Assembly (NCBI GenBank): GCA_965116555.1 | Contig: OZ220698.1 | Coordinates: 2,170,001-2,234,000 of the forward strand | Reading direction: 5' to 3' | Source of the DNA: DAOUJH01 sp965116555 | GTDB lineage: Bacteria > Chloroflexota > Dehalococcoidia > Lucifugimonadales > QGNO01 | Length of the DNA: 64,000 nucleotides | In this document: positions 33,534 to 40,964 of the stretch, one piece after another | How positions within the stretch are numbered: position 1 is the stretch's first letter | How the letters are laid out: every line of letters begins with the position of its first letter | The notes under the pieces: generated by a model | Databases searched by the model: none | Seen by the model: only the letters and a program-made list of their open reading frames with translations | Told to the model about the DNA's origin: nothing | Translations under genes and position numbers: made by a program

Positions 33534-34688
33534 ATGGCGGCAAAATACGACCTTCTTCTAAAGGGCGGCAGAATAATCGACCCCTCACAGGGTTTGAACG
33601 ACTCGCTGGACATAGCATTTGCCGGGGGCAAGGTAGCGGCGCTTTCCAAGGATATCGCAAGAGAAGAGTCGGACGAGACGGTGGAGGTGAACGGCAAGCT
33701 GGTAGTCCCCGGCCTGATCGACCTGCACGGCCACTTTGCGCACAAGATAACGCCCTTCCGGGCTGACCCCGACGCTGTCTGTCTCCCCGTAGGGGTTACC
33801 ACGGCGGTGGATACGGGGAGCACGGGATGGATCAACTTCCCCGGCTTCCGGGCATACGTCATCGAGAGAGTGGATACCCGGCTCTATGCGTTCCTTCACC
33901 TGTCGTCGCTTGGCGTTTCCACAGTTCTCACGCTGGGGATACCGGACACCGAGGACTTCCGCCTAGCCAGGGAAGAGGAGGCGGTGCAATGCATTGAAGC
34001 AAACCGCGACCTGATTCTTGGCGTCAAGGTGCGCCTTTCGCCCCACGGCACCACGGTGGCCAACGCCGTTCCCTCGATGGAGATGGCGCGCCGCGTGGCG
34101 GACAGAACAAAGACCAAGTTCATGGTGCACGTTATGGACTCTCCACTTCCCATGGCTGAAGTGGTTAAGTACTTGAGGAGGGGGGACATCCTAACCCACG
34201 CCTTCCACGGTGAGGAGCACAACATCATGGACGCAGGCGGGGAGGTCAGGCCGGAGATGCAACAGGCAAGGCGCGACGGGATTGTATTCGATACGGGGTG
34301 CTTCATGCGGCACTTCTCAATTCCACTGTGCCGCTCCGCCATAGAACAGGGGTTTGAGCCCGACACCATCAGCACGGACATAGTGGGGGAACGCCCGGGG
34401 ACCGTCTGCTACAACCTGCTGGAGATAATGTCGATCTTCCATGACCTGGGCATGGGACTTGAAGAGGTTGTCAGAGCCACGACCAGCGGTCCGGCCGCTG
34501 TCATCGGCAGGGAGGACCTGGGTCACCTGGGAGTGGGCGCCGAGGGAGACGCGGCGGTGCTGGACATCGAACAGGGCAGCTTCTATTTCGAAGACCAGCT
34601 GGGCCACTCCATTGAGGCTGAGAAACGGCTTGCGCCCATTTTAACCGTGAAGGGCGGCAAGCGCTGGGTGCCCCAAAGGGAGGAGTAG
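33534..34688 (+). CDS. Amidohydrolase/deacetylase family metallohydrolase
   Basis: 384 aa. LLKGGRIIDPSQGLND, VNGKLVVPGLIDLHGHF (HxH), GVTTAVDTGSTGW, LGVKVRLSP (carbamylated Lys candidate), KFMVHVMDSPLP, DILTHAFHG and DTISTDIVGE follow the order of dihydroorotase-like deacetylases (EF_0837/AHA_3915 type). The Cys-containing ISTDI segment holds the catalytic Asp. It is divergent from the amidohydrolase at 32071-33378; a GAGGA precedes the ATG. HigA starts 1 nt after its stop codon. Confidence 0.87.
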   Translation: MAAKYDLLLKGGRIIDPSQGLNDSLDIAFAGGKVAALSKDIAREESDETVEVNGKLVVPGLIDLHGHFAHKITPFRADPDAVCLPVGVTTAVDTGSTGWINFPGFRAYVIERVDTRLYAFLHLSSLGVSTVLTLGIPDTEDFRLAREEEAVQCIEANRDLILGVKVRLSPHGTTVANAVPSMEMARRVADRTKTKFMVHVMDSPLPMAEVVKYLRRGDILTHAFHGEEHNIMDAGGEVRPEMQQARRDGIVFDTGCFMRHFSIPLCRSAIEQGFEPDTISTDIVGERPGTVCYNLLEIMSIFHDLGMGLEEVVRATTSGPAAVIGREDLGHLGVGAEGDAAVLDIEQGSFYFEDQLGHSIEAEKRLAPILTVKGGKRWVPQREE

Positions 34689-34689
34689 A

Positions 34690-34989
34690 TTGAGTCACAA
34701 GACCGTGCCGGAACCGATACACCCTGGCGAGCATCTGGCTGAAATCATGGATGAGTTGGGCATCACCCAGTATCGTCTGGCAAAGACAACAGGGGTGCCC
34801 CCAATACGCATCCACAACATAGTTCACCGTCGCAGGTCCATTACTGCGGACACAGCACTGCGAATCGGCAAGGCCCTGGGAATGAGTCCCGACTTCTGGT
34901 TGAATCTCCAGCGAATGTACGACCTGGACGTGGCTCGCGCCAAGACCGACGTCAGCGCCATAGAGCCGTTGGTTAAGGCATCCGTCTGA
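34690..34989 (+). CDS. higA: HigA-family antitoxin-like regulator, no HigB partner beside it
   Basis: 99 aa XRE-type helix-turn-helix protein of the HigA/VapI group: PIHPGEHLAEIMDELGITQYRLAKTTGVPP, then the recognition helix region HRRRSITADTALRIGKALGMSPDFWLNLQ (quoted in parts of a continuous stretch). The start is TTG 34690, with AGGAG just before it. In typical loci the toxin higB lies directly upstream; here that position is an amidohydrolase, so the antitoxin is orphaned. It stops 9 nt before the left direct repeat of the DUF262-HEPN cassette. Confidence 0.88.
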   Translation: MSHKTVPEPIHPGEHLAEIMDELGITQYRLAKTTGVPPIRIHNIVHRRRSITADTALRIGKALGMSPDFWLNLQRMYDLDVARAKTDVSAIEPLVKASV

Positions 34990-34998
34990 GACTGGGCT

Positions 34999-35013
34999 AG
35001 TCTGGCACGCCCG
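34999..35013 (+). repeat. Left direct repeat (attachment-site-like copy of the tRNA-Arg 3' end)
   Basis: AGTCTGGCACGCCCG, identical over 15 bp to 36802-36816, where the same bases form the acceptor-stem 3' strand, discriminator and CCA of tRNA-Arg plus 4 flanking bases. No tRNA body is present here. This is the expected remnant at the distal end of an element integrated at a tRNA 3' end. Confidence 0.75.
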
Positions 35014-35038
35014 TACACACGGGGGATAGCTACTGTAT

Positions 35039-35067
35039 TTGACTCCAATTTATGCCAAACCTATACT
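35039..35067 (+). promoter_or_regulatory. Promoter of the DUF262-HEPN operon
   Basis: TTGACT (35039-35044), exactly 17 nt, TATACT (35062-35067); both hexamers match the consensus at 5 of 6. It lies inside the repeat-bounded cassette, so the element carries its own promoter. The leader is about 60 nt and ends with AGGAAG 5 nt before the ATG at 35134. Confidence 0.65.
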
Positions 35068-35133
35068 GGGCTTTATCCGGTCTGGCGATCAAATGTCTCT
35101 CTTGACGCCAGTTCTCAATCTTAGGAAGCAACT

Positions 35134-36246
35134 ATGGCAACAATGACTGAAACAAGCCTTCATGACATCGAAAAACTGACCTTTCAAGAAAGCGACAGTA
35201 TAGATGTTCCGCCACCCGACCTTATAGCGTACAACGAACTCAGGTCTTGCGCGGATCTGTTCCGAATGTACCAAGAAGGCACCCTTAATATTCGCCCGGA
35301 ATTTCAGAGAGAGGTGGTGTGGGATGACAAGAAACAAACTCGCTTCATAGATTCCCTGATTAAACAGCTCCCGATTCCTAGCATGTGCTTTAGCCTGGAT
35401 TACAAGACGGATAAATGGCAGGTTATAGATGGGCTTCAGCGTATGTCGAGTATTATCCGCTTTCTACGCGGCGATGACTGGAGTCTTTCCAGTCTTGATG
35501 ACGTGGACAAGAAGATTGCCGGCCAGCACGTCCCCAGCTTCCGCAGCAAGCCCGCCTTGCACAGATACTACACCCGTGTAGAGAATGTAACTTTGCCCGT
35601 TACAGTTATTCGTTGTGATTACTCCAAACCTAGCCACATGGATTACCTATTCACCATCTTCCATCGCCTTAATACGGGCTCCGTCAAACTCAATAACCAG
35701 GAAATCCGGAACTGCATCTACTCTGGTGCTTTTAACGACTTCCTGCATGAACTTGACATTGACCAAACATGGCTAAAGCTGAATGGATGGTCTTCAAGTG
35801 AGGGACATCGTTACCGTGGACAGGAACAGATACTCCGTCTACTTGCCTTCCACGACAATTATCGCGATTACAAAGGCAGCTTGGTAAAGTTTCTGAACCG
35901 GTATATGGAAAAGCACCGCCACACGGGGGGAAGGTTTTTGGAAGACAAGAGAGAGGTCTTCAACCGCACAATTAGAATTGTTCACAACTCAATTCTAGGT
36001 GAGCAGCCTAGTGAATGGCTTGGAAAATCTCTGACAGTCATGGAAGCAACTTTAGTTGGCGTGTCTCTAAACCTAGACCATCTGGAGACGCTTCCCAGCG
36101 AGCGTGTTCACCAGATGTATGATCAATTTCTGAGGTCGGAGGCTCTCTCCGAGGCGAAGCTGCGGGAAGGGCTCTCCGGAAGGCAAAAAGTACTAGATCG
36201 GATGTCAACCGCTGAACGGGCATTCTCCGACCAGGGAAATGGTTAA
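35134..36246 (+). CDS. DUF262 domain protein (ParB/GmrS-like NTPase), first gene of the cassette
   Basis: 370 aa. The DUF262 core shows RPEFQREVVWDDKKQTRFID (54-73), a strand with PIPSMCF, VIDGLQRMSSIIRFL (97-111, the DGxQR nucleotide motif) and later RLNTGSVKLNNQEIRN. DUF262 proteins couple NTP hydrolysis to DNA restriction (GmrSD, SspE, BrxU). Unlike those, this protein has no HNH/DUF1524 nuclease part; its C-terminal half is helical. The stop codon overlaps the HEPN gene by 8 nt, so the effector is probably the HEPN protein. Confidence 0.87.
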   Translation: MATMTETSLHDIEKLTFQESDSIDVPPPDLIAYNELRSCADLFRMYQEGTLNIRPEFQREVVWDDKKQTRFIDSLIKQLPIPSMCFSLDYKTDKWQVIDGLQRMSSIIRFLRGDDWSLSSLDDVDKKIAGQHVPSFRSKPALHRYYTRVENVTLPVTVIRCDYSKPSHMDYLFTIFHRLNTGSVKLNNQEIRNCIYSGAFNDFLHELDIDQTWLKLNGWSSSEGHRYRGQEQILRLLAFHDNYRDYKGSLVKFLNRYMEKHRHTGGRFLEDKREVFNRTIRIVHNSILGEQPSEWLGKSLTVMEATLVGVSLNLDHLETLPSERVHQMYDQFLRSEALSEAKLREGLSGRQKVLDRMSTAERAFSDQGNG

Positions 36247-36745
36247 CAAGACTACCATTGCCAGAAACCTAGGTGAACTGCATTCCCGTTATAACAGGAG
36301 ACACCGCAACTCCAGAGACCCTTTGTATTATTCGAAGTTGTACCTGATAGAGTTGTGCGGCTGGATAGAAGAAACTATGGATAGCATAATACGGGACTGT
36401 TCCCTGAGGCGTTTGGCAGCTACCAAAAATCGGAAACATGTGGAGAGCGTTATAGTTGGAAGGACATACGGCTTCAAATATAACAGACACTTCCGGAATA
36501 TGCTTATGAGGGTTCTTGGACTGATTAAGGTCGAAGAACTGGAATCAAAGCTCGATCAGAAAAAGTTTGGAAATATGAGGTCAAGTCTCGACATCCTCTA
36601 TAGTGAGCGCAATAGGGCTGCCCACACATACATTGAAGGCATTACCATAACCGTACTCGCCCCTTCAGCAGTCAGCCACCATTTCCAAAGTGTGTATGAA
36701 GGATTGAAAGACATCGAACGGTGCATCCGTCGCCTGAGAATCTAA
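36239..36745 (+). CDS. HEPN-domain protein, putative RNase effector
   Basis: 168 aa, all-helical and strongly basic. The segment YSERNRAAHTYIEG contains Arg124-x4-His129, the catalytic Rx4-6H motif of HEPN ribonucleases, at the start of a late helix as in MAE_28990/RiboL-PSP-type HEPN proteins. An earlier helix (YLIELCGWIEETMDSIIRDC) matches the long HEPN core helix. The 8-nt overlap with the DUF262 gene indicates coupled translation and a shared complex. The role, an RNA-cutting toxin or abortive-infection effector controlled by DUF262, is inference. Confidence 0.75.
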   Translation: MVNKTTIARNLGELHSRYNRRHRNSRDPLYYSKLYLIELCGWIEETMDSIIRDCSLRRLAATKNRKHVESVIVGRTYGFKYNRHFRNMLMRVLGLIKVEELESKLDQKKFGNMRSSLDILYSERNRAAHTYIEGITITVLAPSAVSHHFQSVYEGLKDIERCIRRLRI

Positions 36746-36801
36746 GGCTATATCTGTAAGGCAGGGTTGGCGACGCGTGTTCCCCCGCGCACAACCAGCA
36801 A

Positions 36802-36816
36802 AGTCTGGCACGCCCG
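36802..36816 (+). repeat. Right direct repeat, overlapping the tRNA-Arg 3' end
   Basis: AGTCTGGCACGCCCG, identical to 34999-35013. It includes the encoded CCA (as TGG), the discriminator base and the 7-nt acceptor 3' strand of tRNA-Arg. Confidence 0.75.
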
Positions 36817-36882
36817 GTGGGATTCGAACCCACGACCCCCGGTTCCGAAGACCGATGCTCTGTTCCGCTGAGCTACGGGCGC
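36806..36882 (-). tRNA. tRNA-Arg (anticodon TCG)
   Basis: 77 nt including encoded CCA. Cloverleaf: acceptor GCGCCCG pairs with CGGGCGT (one G-U), D-arm GCTC/GAGC, anticodon loop CTTCGGA with anticodon TCG reading CGA/CGN arginine codons, T-arm GTGGG/CCCAC around TTCGAAT. Its 3' end is duplicated 1.8 kb away and serves as the edge of the DUF262-HEPN cassette. Confidence 0.95.
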
Positions 36883-36937
36883 ACACTAATTTATCGTAGT
36901 CCCCGTTCTTTGCTATGTCCACTGTTGGGGGAGACGG

Positions 36938-37993
36938 CTACCGCTGGAAAGGGGACTCCACGCCCAGCTTGGAAGCTATCTCTTCGAGCTGCGCCACCAA
37001 GGCGTCGTCTATCTCAGCGCCGTTGCGAAGGTACTCCTGCTCACGGCGGTACTCGATTTCACCCGGGGCCAGGATTTCGTTGAATCCCGGCCTCAGCTTG
37101 CTCGACTTGACCTCGCGAATGAAGGCGTCCATGCGCTGTTTGAACTCGTCCACCGGCATGAACCAGGCTATGTCCAAGGCGATGAAGGTATGCGCCACGT
37201 CCTGCCGGGACGGATTTGAGTACGGCGACAACCCAAAGGCGCCGCCGCCGATCACGCCAGTCAGCACGTCGGTTATCATGGCCAAACCGTACCCTTTGTG
37301 CTGGCCTATGCCCAGCAGCGCGCCCTGCATGGCGGCCGCCGGGTCGTCCGTCTCATAGCCGTCGGGAGTAAGCGCCCAGTCCGTAGGCATCTTCTTCCCT
37401 TCACGCACGAACCATCGCATCATGCCCTTGCCAGCGGTGGTCAGGGCAATGTCCAGCACCAGGGGGAAGTCTCCGCCCGTGGGCGCGGCAACGCTCCAGG
37501 GGTTGGTGCCGACCACGGGGGTCGCTCCTCCCCAGGGCGCCATCTCAGGCCCGGCGTTGGTCATGGCAATTCCGATGCAATCGTGTTCCAGTGCGAGGCG
37601 GGCATGGACCGCCGACGAGCCGAAGTGGGTGCTATTGCGGACTATCACGGTTCCTATGCCGCTGGACTTGGCCTTTTGCACGGCTAGTTCCATGGATTTC
37701 TGCCCTATCATGGAGCCCAGACCGTTGTGGCCATCTACGAGGGCCAGCGCCGCGGTTTCCTTCACGACGTCAAACGGCGCTTCCAGATCGATTCCCCCGC
37801 TGCCGATACGGTCGAAGTATTGCAGCAGCTTGCTCACTCCCTGCCCCTGGCCGGGGAGGCAGCGCAGGTGGCTCTGCATTATACCGTTGCCGCAATAGCG
37901 GATCTGCTCCTCCGACATGCCTATGGCACGCAGCATGTCGTGGACGAACGCCTCCAGCTTTTGAACCGGAATCCGCACCTGTGTAATAGTCAT
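36938..37993 (-). CDS. Ldh family oxidoreductase (malate/L-lactate dehydrogenase type)
   Basis: 351 aa NAD(P)-dependent 2-hydroxyacid dehydrogenase of the YlbC/YbiC/malate-lactate family, which is unrelated to the Rossmann LDH. Motifs: LVDGHNGLGSMIGQKSME (His in DGHNG), VIVRNSTHFGSSAVHARLA (catalytic His), MTNAGPEMAPWGGATPVVGTNPWS and HKGYGLAMITDVLTGVIGGG, each part of longer conserved blocks. It oxidises malate, ureidoglycolate or similar acids. A cupin gene lies 24 nt upstream in the same direction and the zinc alcohol dehydrogenase just before that, suggesting one catabolic operon. Confidence 0.9.
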   Translation of the reverse strand: MTITQVRIPVQKLEAFVHDMLRAIGMSEEQIRYCGNGIMQSHLRCLPGQGQGVSKLLQYFDRIGSGGIDLEAPFDVVKETAALALVDGHNGLGSMIGQKSMELAVQKAKSSGIGTVIVRNSTHFGSSAVHARLALEHDCIGIAMTNAGPEMAPWGGATPVVGTNPWSVAAPTGGDFPLVLDIALTTAGKGMMRWFVREGKKMPTDWALTPDGYETDDPAAAMQGALLGIGQHKGYGLAMITDVLTGVIGGGAFGLSPYSNPSRQDVAHTFIALDIAWFMPVDEFKQRMDAFIREVKSSKLRPGFNEILAPGEIEYRREQEYLRNGAEIDDALVAQLEEIASKLGVESPFQR

Positions 37994-38017
37994 CTGTCTG
38001 GCTCCTACAATCGAATG

Positions 38018-38380
38018 TTACTGAGTACTCGCGAACTGTTCCAATGACGGCGCGGGAGACTTGACTTCCAAAAACGTAGACTGTTCCAGCGCTTGAACGT
38101 TGTGCGGCACTCCTATGGGATGCCGGCAGACGTCGCCGGGTTGCAGCGTGTACGTCTCTTCACCGACGATTGCCTGGACCTTGCCGCTTATCACATAGAG
38201 CAGGGACTCATGGTCGTGCGAATGCATTGGGGAACTGGCGCCCTCCGCATAGACCATTTGCATAATGGTCATCTCGTCCCCTTGGAGGAGGGGTTTGACC
38301 CTGGCGGACCCGGTTACAGGCAGACCTTCCACGCTGGTAACCGTACGGTACTCAACGTCCGAGTTTCTTGAGACAATCAT
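38018..38380 (-). CDS. Cupin domain protein
   Basis: 120 aa, one cupin barrel. Metal motif 1 is SSPMHSHDHESLLYVISGK (two His and a Glu) and motif 2 is LQPGDVCRHPIGVPHNVQ with the last His. AAGGAGG stands 6 nt before the ATG, a strong ribosome site. It lies between the alcohol dehydrogenase and the Ldh-family enzyme, so it may be a small-molecule sensor or isomerase of that pathway. Confidence 0.87.
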   Translation of the reverse strand: MIVSRNSDVEYRTVTSVEGLPVTGSARVKPLLQGDEMTIMQMVYAEGASSPMHSHDHESLLYVISGKVQAIVGEETYTLQPGDVCRHPIGVPHNVQALEQSTFLEVKSPAPSLEQFASTQ

Positions 38381-38416
38381 GCCGAACCTCCTTGCATCGG
38401 GTTATGGAATTGCGCA

Positions 38417-39415
38417 CTAACTTATCACAAACACCCCTGAACCGTTGATCTTTCCCGCCTTGAGCAGCCGCAACGCTTCACCGGCCTGCTGCAGGCTGAA
38501 AGTCTGGATTTGGGTTTCAATCTGCGCCTGATCCGCTATATCCAGCAGTTCAATGGCGTCCCGCCGCGTAGCGTTGGCCACGCTGCGCACACTGCGCTCG
38601 CCGTAAAGAAGCTGGTACGGCATTTCAGGGATGCGGCTCATGGTGACCCCGGCCAGCACCAGAGCGCCGCCCTTCTTGATGGAGCTCAGCGCCTGTGGGA
38701 CAAGCTCACCCGCCGGAGCAAATATGATGGAGGCGTCCATCTTTTCTGGCGATCTATCCGCCGCCGTGCCAGCCCATTCCACTCCCATTTCCATCGCCAT
38801 CTCTTGGTGCTCCGCGCTTCTGGTGAAGACAAATACGCGGCAGTTCAAATATCGCGCTAGCTGAAGCACTATGTGCGCTGAAGAGCCGAACCCGTATAAA
38901 CCCAAGCTCTGTCCGGGTCCAACTTGTGAGAGCTTCAGCGCTCTGTATCCAATGACACCTCCGCAAAGCAGCGGCGCAGCATGCTCATCGGAGAAGCTTT
39001 CCGGAATGCGGTAGACGAAATAAGCGGGCGCGGAGAGATACTCCGCATAGCCGCCGTCAACGTCGTACCCTGTGAACTTGGCCCTGGTGCAGAGGTTCTC
39101 CCGGCCCGACTTGCAGAAGCCGCAAGCGCCGCACGTCCAATTCAGCCAGGCCACTCCTACGCGATCGCCGGGTCTCACGCCACTGACCTCGTGGCCCATC
39201 TGCTCCACAACACCAATCACCTGATGCCCCGGAATCACCGGCAGTTTGCGTTGGGGCAGGTCTCCCTCAATGATATGCAGGTCAGTGCGGCAGAGGCCGC
39301 ACGCTTTGACCCTGATCAGGACGTCTCCAGGGCCCGCTTGAGGGATATCAACGTCCTTTGCATGCAGGGCAACGTCTTCAATACGGGCGGCTTGGTTGAG
39401 TATGACGGCTTTCAC
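38417..39415 (-). CDS. Zinc-dependent alcohol dehydrogenase family protein
   Basis: 332 aa from GTG 39415; the open frame continues upstream but that part runs through tRNA-His and cannot be coding. Catalytic zinc: CGLCRTDLH and GHQVIGVVEQMG. Structural zinc: CGACGFCKSGRENLC. The Rossmann loop reads LGLYGFGSSAHI. The family oxidises primary alcohols or reduces aldehydes with NAD(P). No clear SD precedes the GTG. It is followed by cupin and Ldh-family genes in the same direction. Confidence 0.88.
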   Translation of the reverse strand: MKAVILNQAARIEDVALHAKDVDIPQAGPGDVLIRVKACGLCRTDLHIIEGDLPQRKLPVIPGHQVIGVVEQMGHEVSGVRPGDRVGVAWLNWTCGACGFCKSGRENLCTRAKFTGYDVDGGYAEYLSAPAYFVYRIPESFSDEHAAPLLCGGVIGYRALKLSQVGPGQSLGLYGFGSSAHIVLQLARYLNCRVFVFTRSAEHQEMAMEMGVEWAGTAADRSPEKMDASIIFAPAGELVPQALSSIKKGGALVLAGVTMSRIPEMPYQLLYGERSVRSVANATRRDAIELLDIADQAQIETQIQTFSLQQAGEALRLLKAGKINGSGVFVIS

Positions 39416-39454
39416 AAGATAGGAATCGCAGAGCAGCGATACGAAGAAAATCGA

Positions 39455-39531
39455 TGGGGTGAGCGGAGGGATTTGAACCCTCGATCTCCAGGGCCACAAC
39501 CTGGCGCCTTAACCACTTGGCCACGCCCACC
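39455..39531 (-). tRNA. tRNA-His (anticodon GTG)
   Basis: 77 nt including the extra 5' G(-1) opposite C73 that marks tRNA-His, and encoded CCA. Acceptor GTGGGCG pairs with CGCTCAC (one G-U). The anticodon stem CCAGG/CCTGG carries loop TTGTGGC with anticodon GTG. The T-loop is TTCAAAT. Confidence 0.95.
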
Positions 39532-39639
39532 ATGACTAAACCGGCCGCAGCAGTCTGTGGCATGGAGCGCTGCCCGGCGGCCAGTCTACCTAACGATAGT
39601 AGCATCCGCAGCGAACGAAATAAAGGTCTGCAATGCTGC

Positions 39640-39667
39640 TTGCTTCAAAACCGACTTCAAGTATAAT
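39640..39667 (+). promoter_or_regulatory. Promoter upstream of fabF
   Basis: Perfect TATAAT (39662-39667) preceded after 16 nt by TTGCTT (39640-39645), a weak -35. The fabF TTG start is at 39710, with AAGGAG about 6 nt before it. Confidence 0.45.
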
Positions 39668-39709
39668 CTACGCTCGTTGGATTTATAGTGACCTTTGTAA
39701 GGAGCCTAT

Positions 39710-40960
39710 TTGAGTAGACGCGTTTTTGTGACTGGCATTGGAATGGTCACACCCGTCGGGCTGGATACCACGGAGACCTGGCATAGCCTGGTCAACGGAG
39801 TATCCGGCGTAGACTTCATCTCGTCGTTCGATGCGGAGGGCCTGGCAACTCGCTTTGCCGCTGAGGCAACCGGGTTTGAACCAACCGACTTCCTGGACAA
39901 GAAGAGCGCCCGCCACATGGACAGGTTCGCCCAGTTCGCCGTGGTGGCGGCTCAGGAGGCGCTGTGGCAAGCGGACTTGGACCTGACAAAGGAGGACCCC
40001 ACGCGGGTTGCCGCCATCGTGGGCAGCGCTGTGGGAGGCTTGCTCACCCTCTCCGAACAGTACCAGGTTCTTCAGGAGCGCGGCGCAAACAGGGTAAGCC
40101 CATTCCTCATTCCCAAGATGCTGGCGGACATGGCCTCCGGGCAGGTGTCTATGAAGCTGGGGATCAAGGGGCTGAACTATTCACCGGTATCGTCATGTTC
40201 CAGTGGAGGCGAGGCCATAGGCCAGGCCTGGCACATGATCAGGCGCGGCGAGACGGACATAGCCATTGCAGGCGGGGCCGAAGCGCCCATATGCCCCATT
40301 ACCATTGCCGGATTCAACGCTTGCCATGCCCTGTCCCGCCGCAATGATGATCCCAAGCGCGCAAGCCGACCGTTCGATATTGATCGCGACGGGTTTGTGA
40401 TGGGCGAGGGATCTGGGATCCTGGTGCTGCAGAGCGAAGACAGCGTGCGAAAGCATGATTCGCACGTACTCGCCGAGCTTGTGGGCTACGGCGCTACCTC
40501 CGACGCATTTCACGTTACCCAGCCCGACCCGGACGGCGACGGCGCAGCCAGGGCTATGCGCATGTCGCTTGAAGCCGCTGGCATGGCTCCTGAAGAGGTC
40601 GGCTATATCAACGCCCACGGTACGTCTACGCAACTGAACGACAAGGTTGAGTCGATTGCTACCAGAACCGTATTCAAGGAGCACGCTGAGCGGTTGGCCA
40701 TCAGCTCCACCAAGTCAATGACCGGACATCTCCTTGGAGCGGGCGCTGCCCTGGAAGCGGCGATCAGCGTCGCCGTCCTGGAAAAAGGGGTGATCCCGCC
40801 CACCATAAACCTGGATAACCACGGTCCGGAGTGCGACTTGGACTACACCCCCCACGCCTCCCGGCAGCTCAAGGTAGACGCCGTAATGAGCAACGCACTG
40901 GGATTCGGCGGCCACAACTCGGCGCTCATCTTTCGTTCAGTGAATGGAAGCTTAGTCTAA
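39710..40960 (+). CDS. fabF: Beta-ketoacyl-ACP synthase II (FabF)
   Basis: 416 aa condensing enzyme of fatty-acid elongation. The catalytic triad is seen as Cys in PVSSCSSGGEA, His in YINAHGTSTQLND and Lys-His in KSMTGHLLGAGAALEA. RRVFVTGIGMVTPVG opens the protein and NALGFGGHNSALIFR closes it. The start is TTG with AAGGAG upstream. The active-site flank SSCSSG differs from the more common TACATG. recJ begins 4 nt after the stop codon. Confidence 0.95.
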   Translation: MSRRVFVTGIGMVTPVGLDTTETWHSLVNGVSGVDFISSFDAEGLATRFAAEATGFEPTDFLDKKSARHMDRFAQFAVVAAQEALWQADLDLTKEDPTRVAAIVGSAVGGLLTLSEQYQVLQERGANRVSPFLIPKMLADMASGQVSMKLGIKGLNYSPVSSCSSGGEAIGQAWHMIRRGETDIAIAGGAEAPICPITIAGFNACHALSRRNDDPKRASRPFDIDRDGFVMGEGSGILVLQSEDSVRKHDSHVLAELVGYGATSDAFHVTQPDPDGDGAARAMRMSLEAAGMAPEEVGYINAHGTSTQLNDKVESIATRTVFKEHAERLAISSTKSMTGHLLGAGAALEAAISVAVLEKGVIPPTINLDNHGPECDLDYTPHASRQLKVDAVMSNALGFGGHNSALIFRSVNGSLV

Positions 40961-40964
40961 ATCT

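Larger units (their letters stand above)
34999..36816 (+). mobile_element. 1.8-kb tRNA-Arg-bounded cassette carrying DUF262 + HEPN genes
   Basis: A segment limited by 15-bp perfect direct repeats, the right one being the 3' terminus of tRNA-Arg(TCG). It holds one promoter and two overlapping genes and nothing else: no integrase, transposase or terminal inverted repeat. Its base composition is visibly more A+T-rich than the flanks. It would have to be mobilised by a recombinase supplied elsewhere, or be the reduced remainder of a larger island. Confidence 0.65.

Noticed and set aside
39455..39499. N-terminal extension of the zinc alcohol dehydrogenase
   Set aside because: The extension is read through tRNA-His; the conserved dehydrogenase N-terminus begins at GTG 39415.
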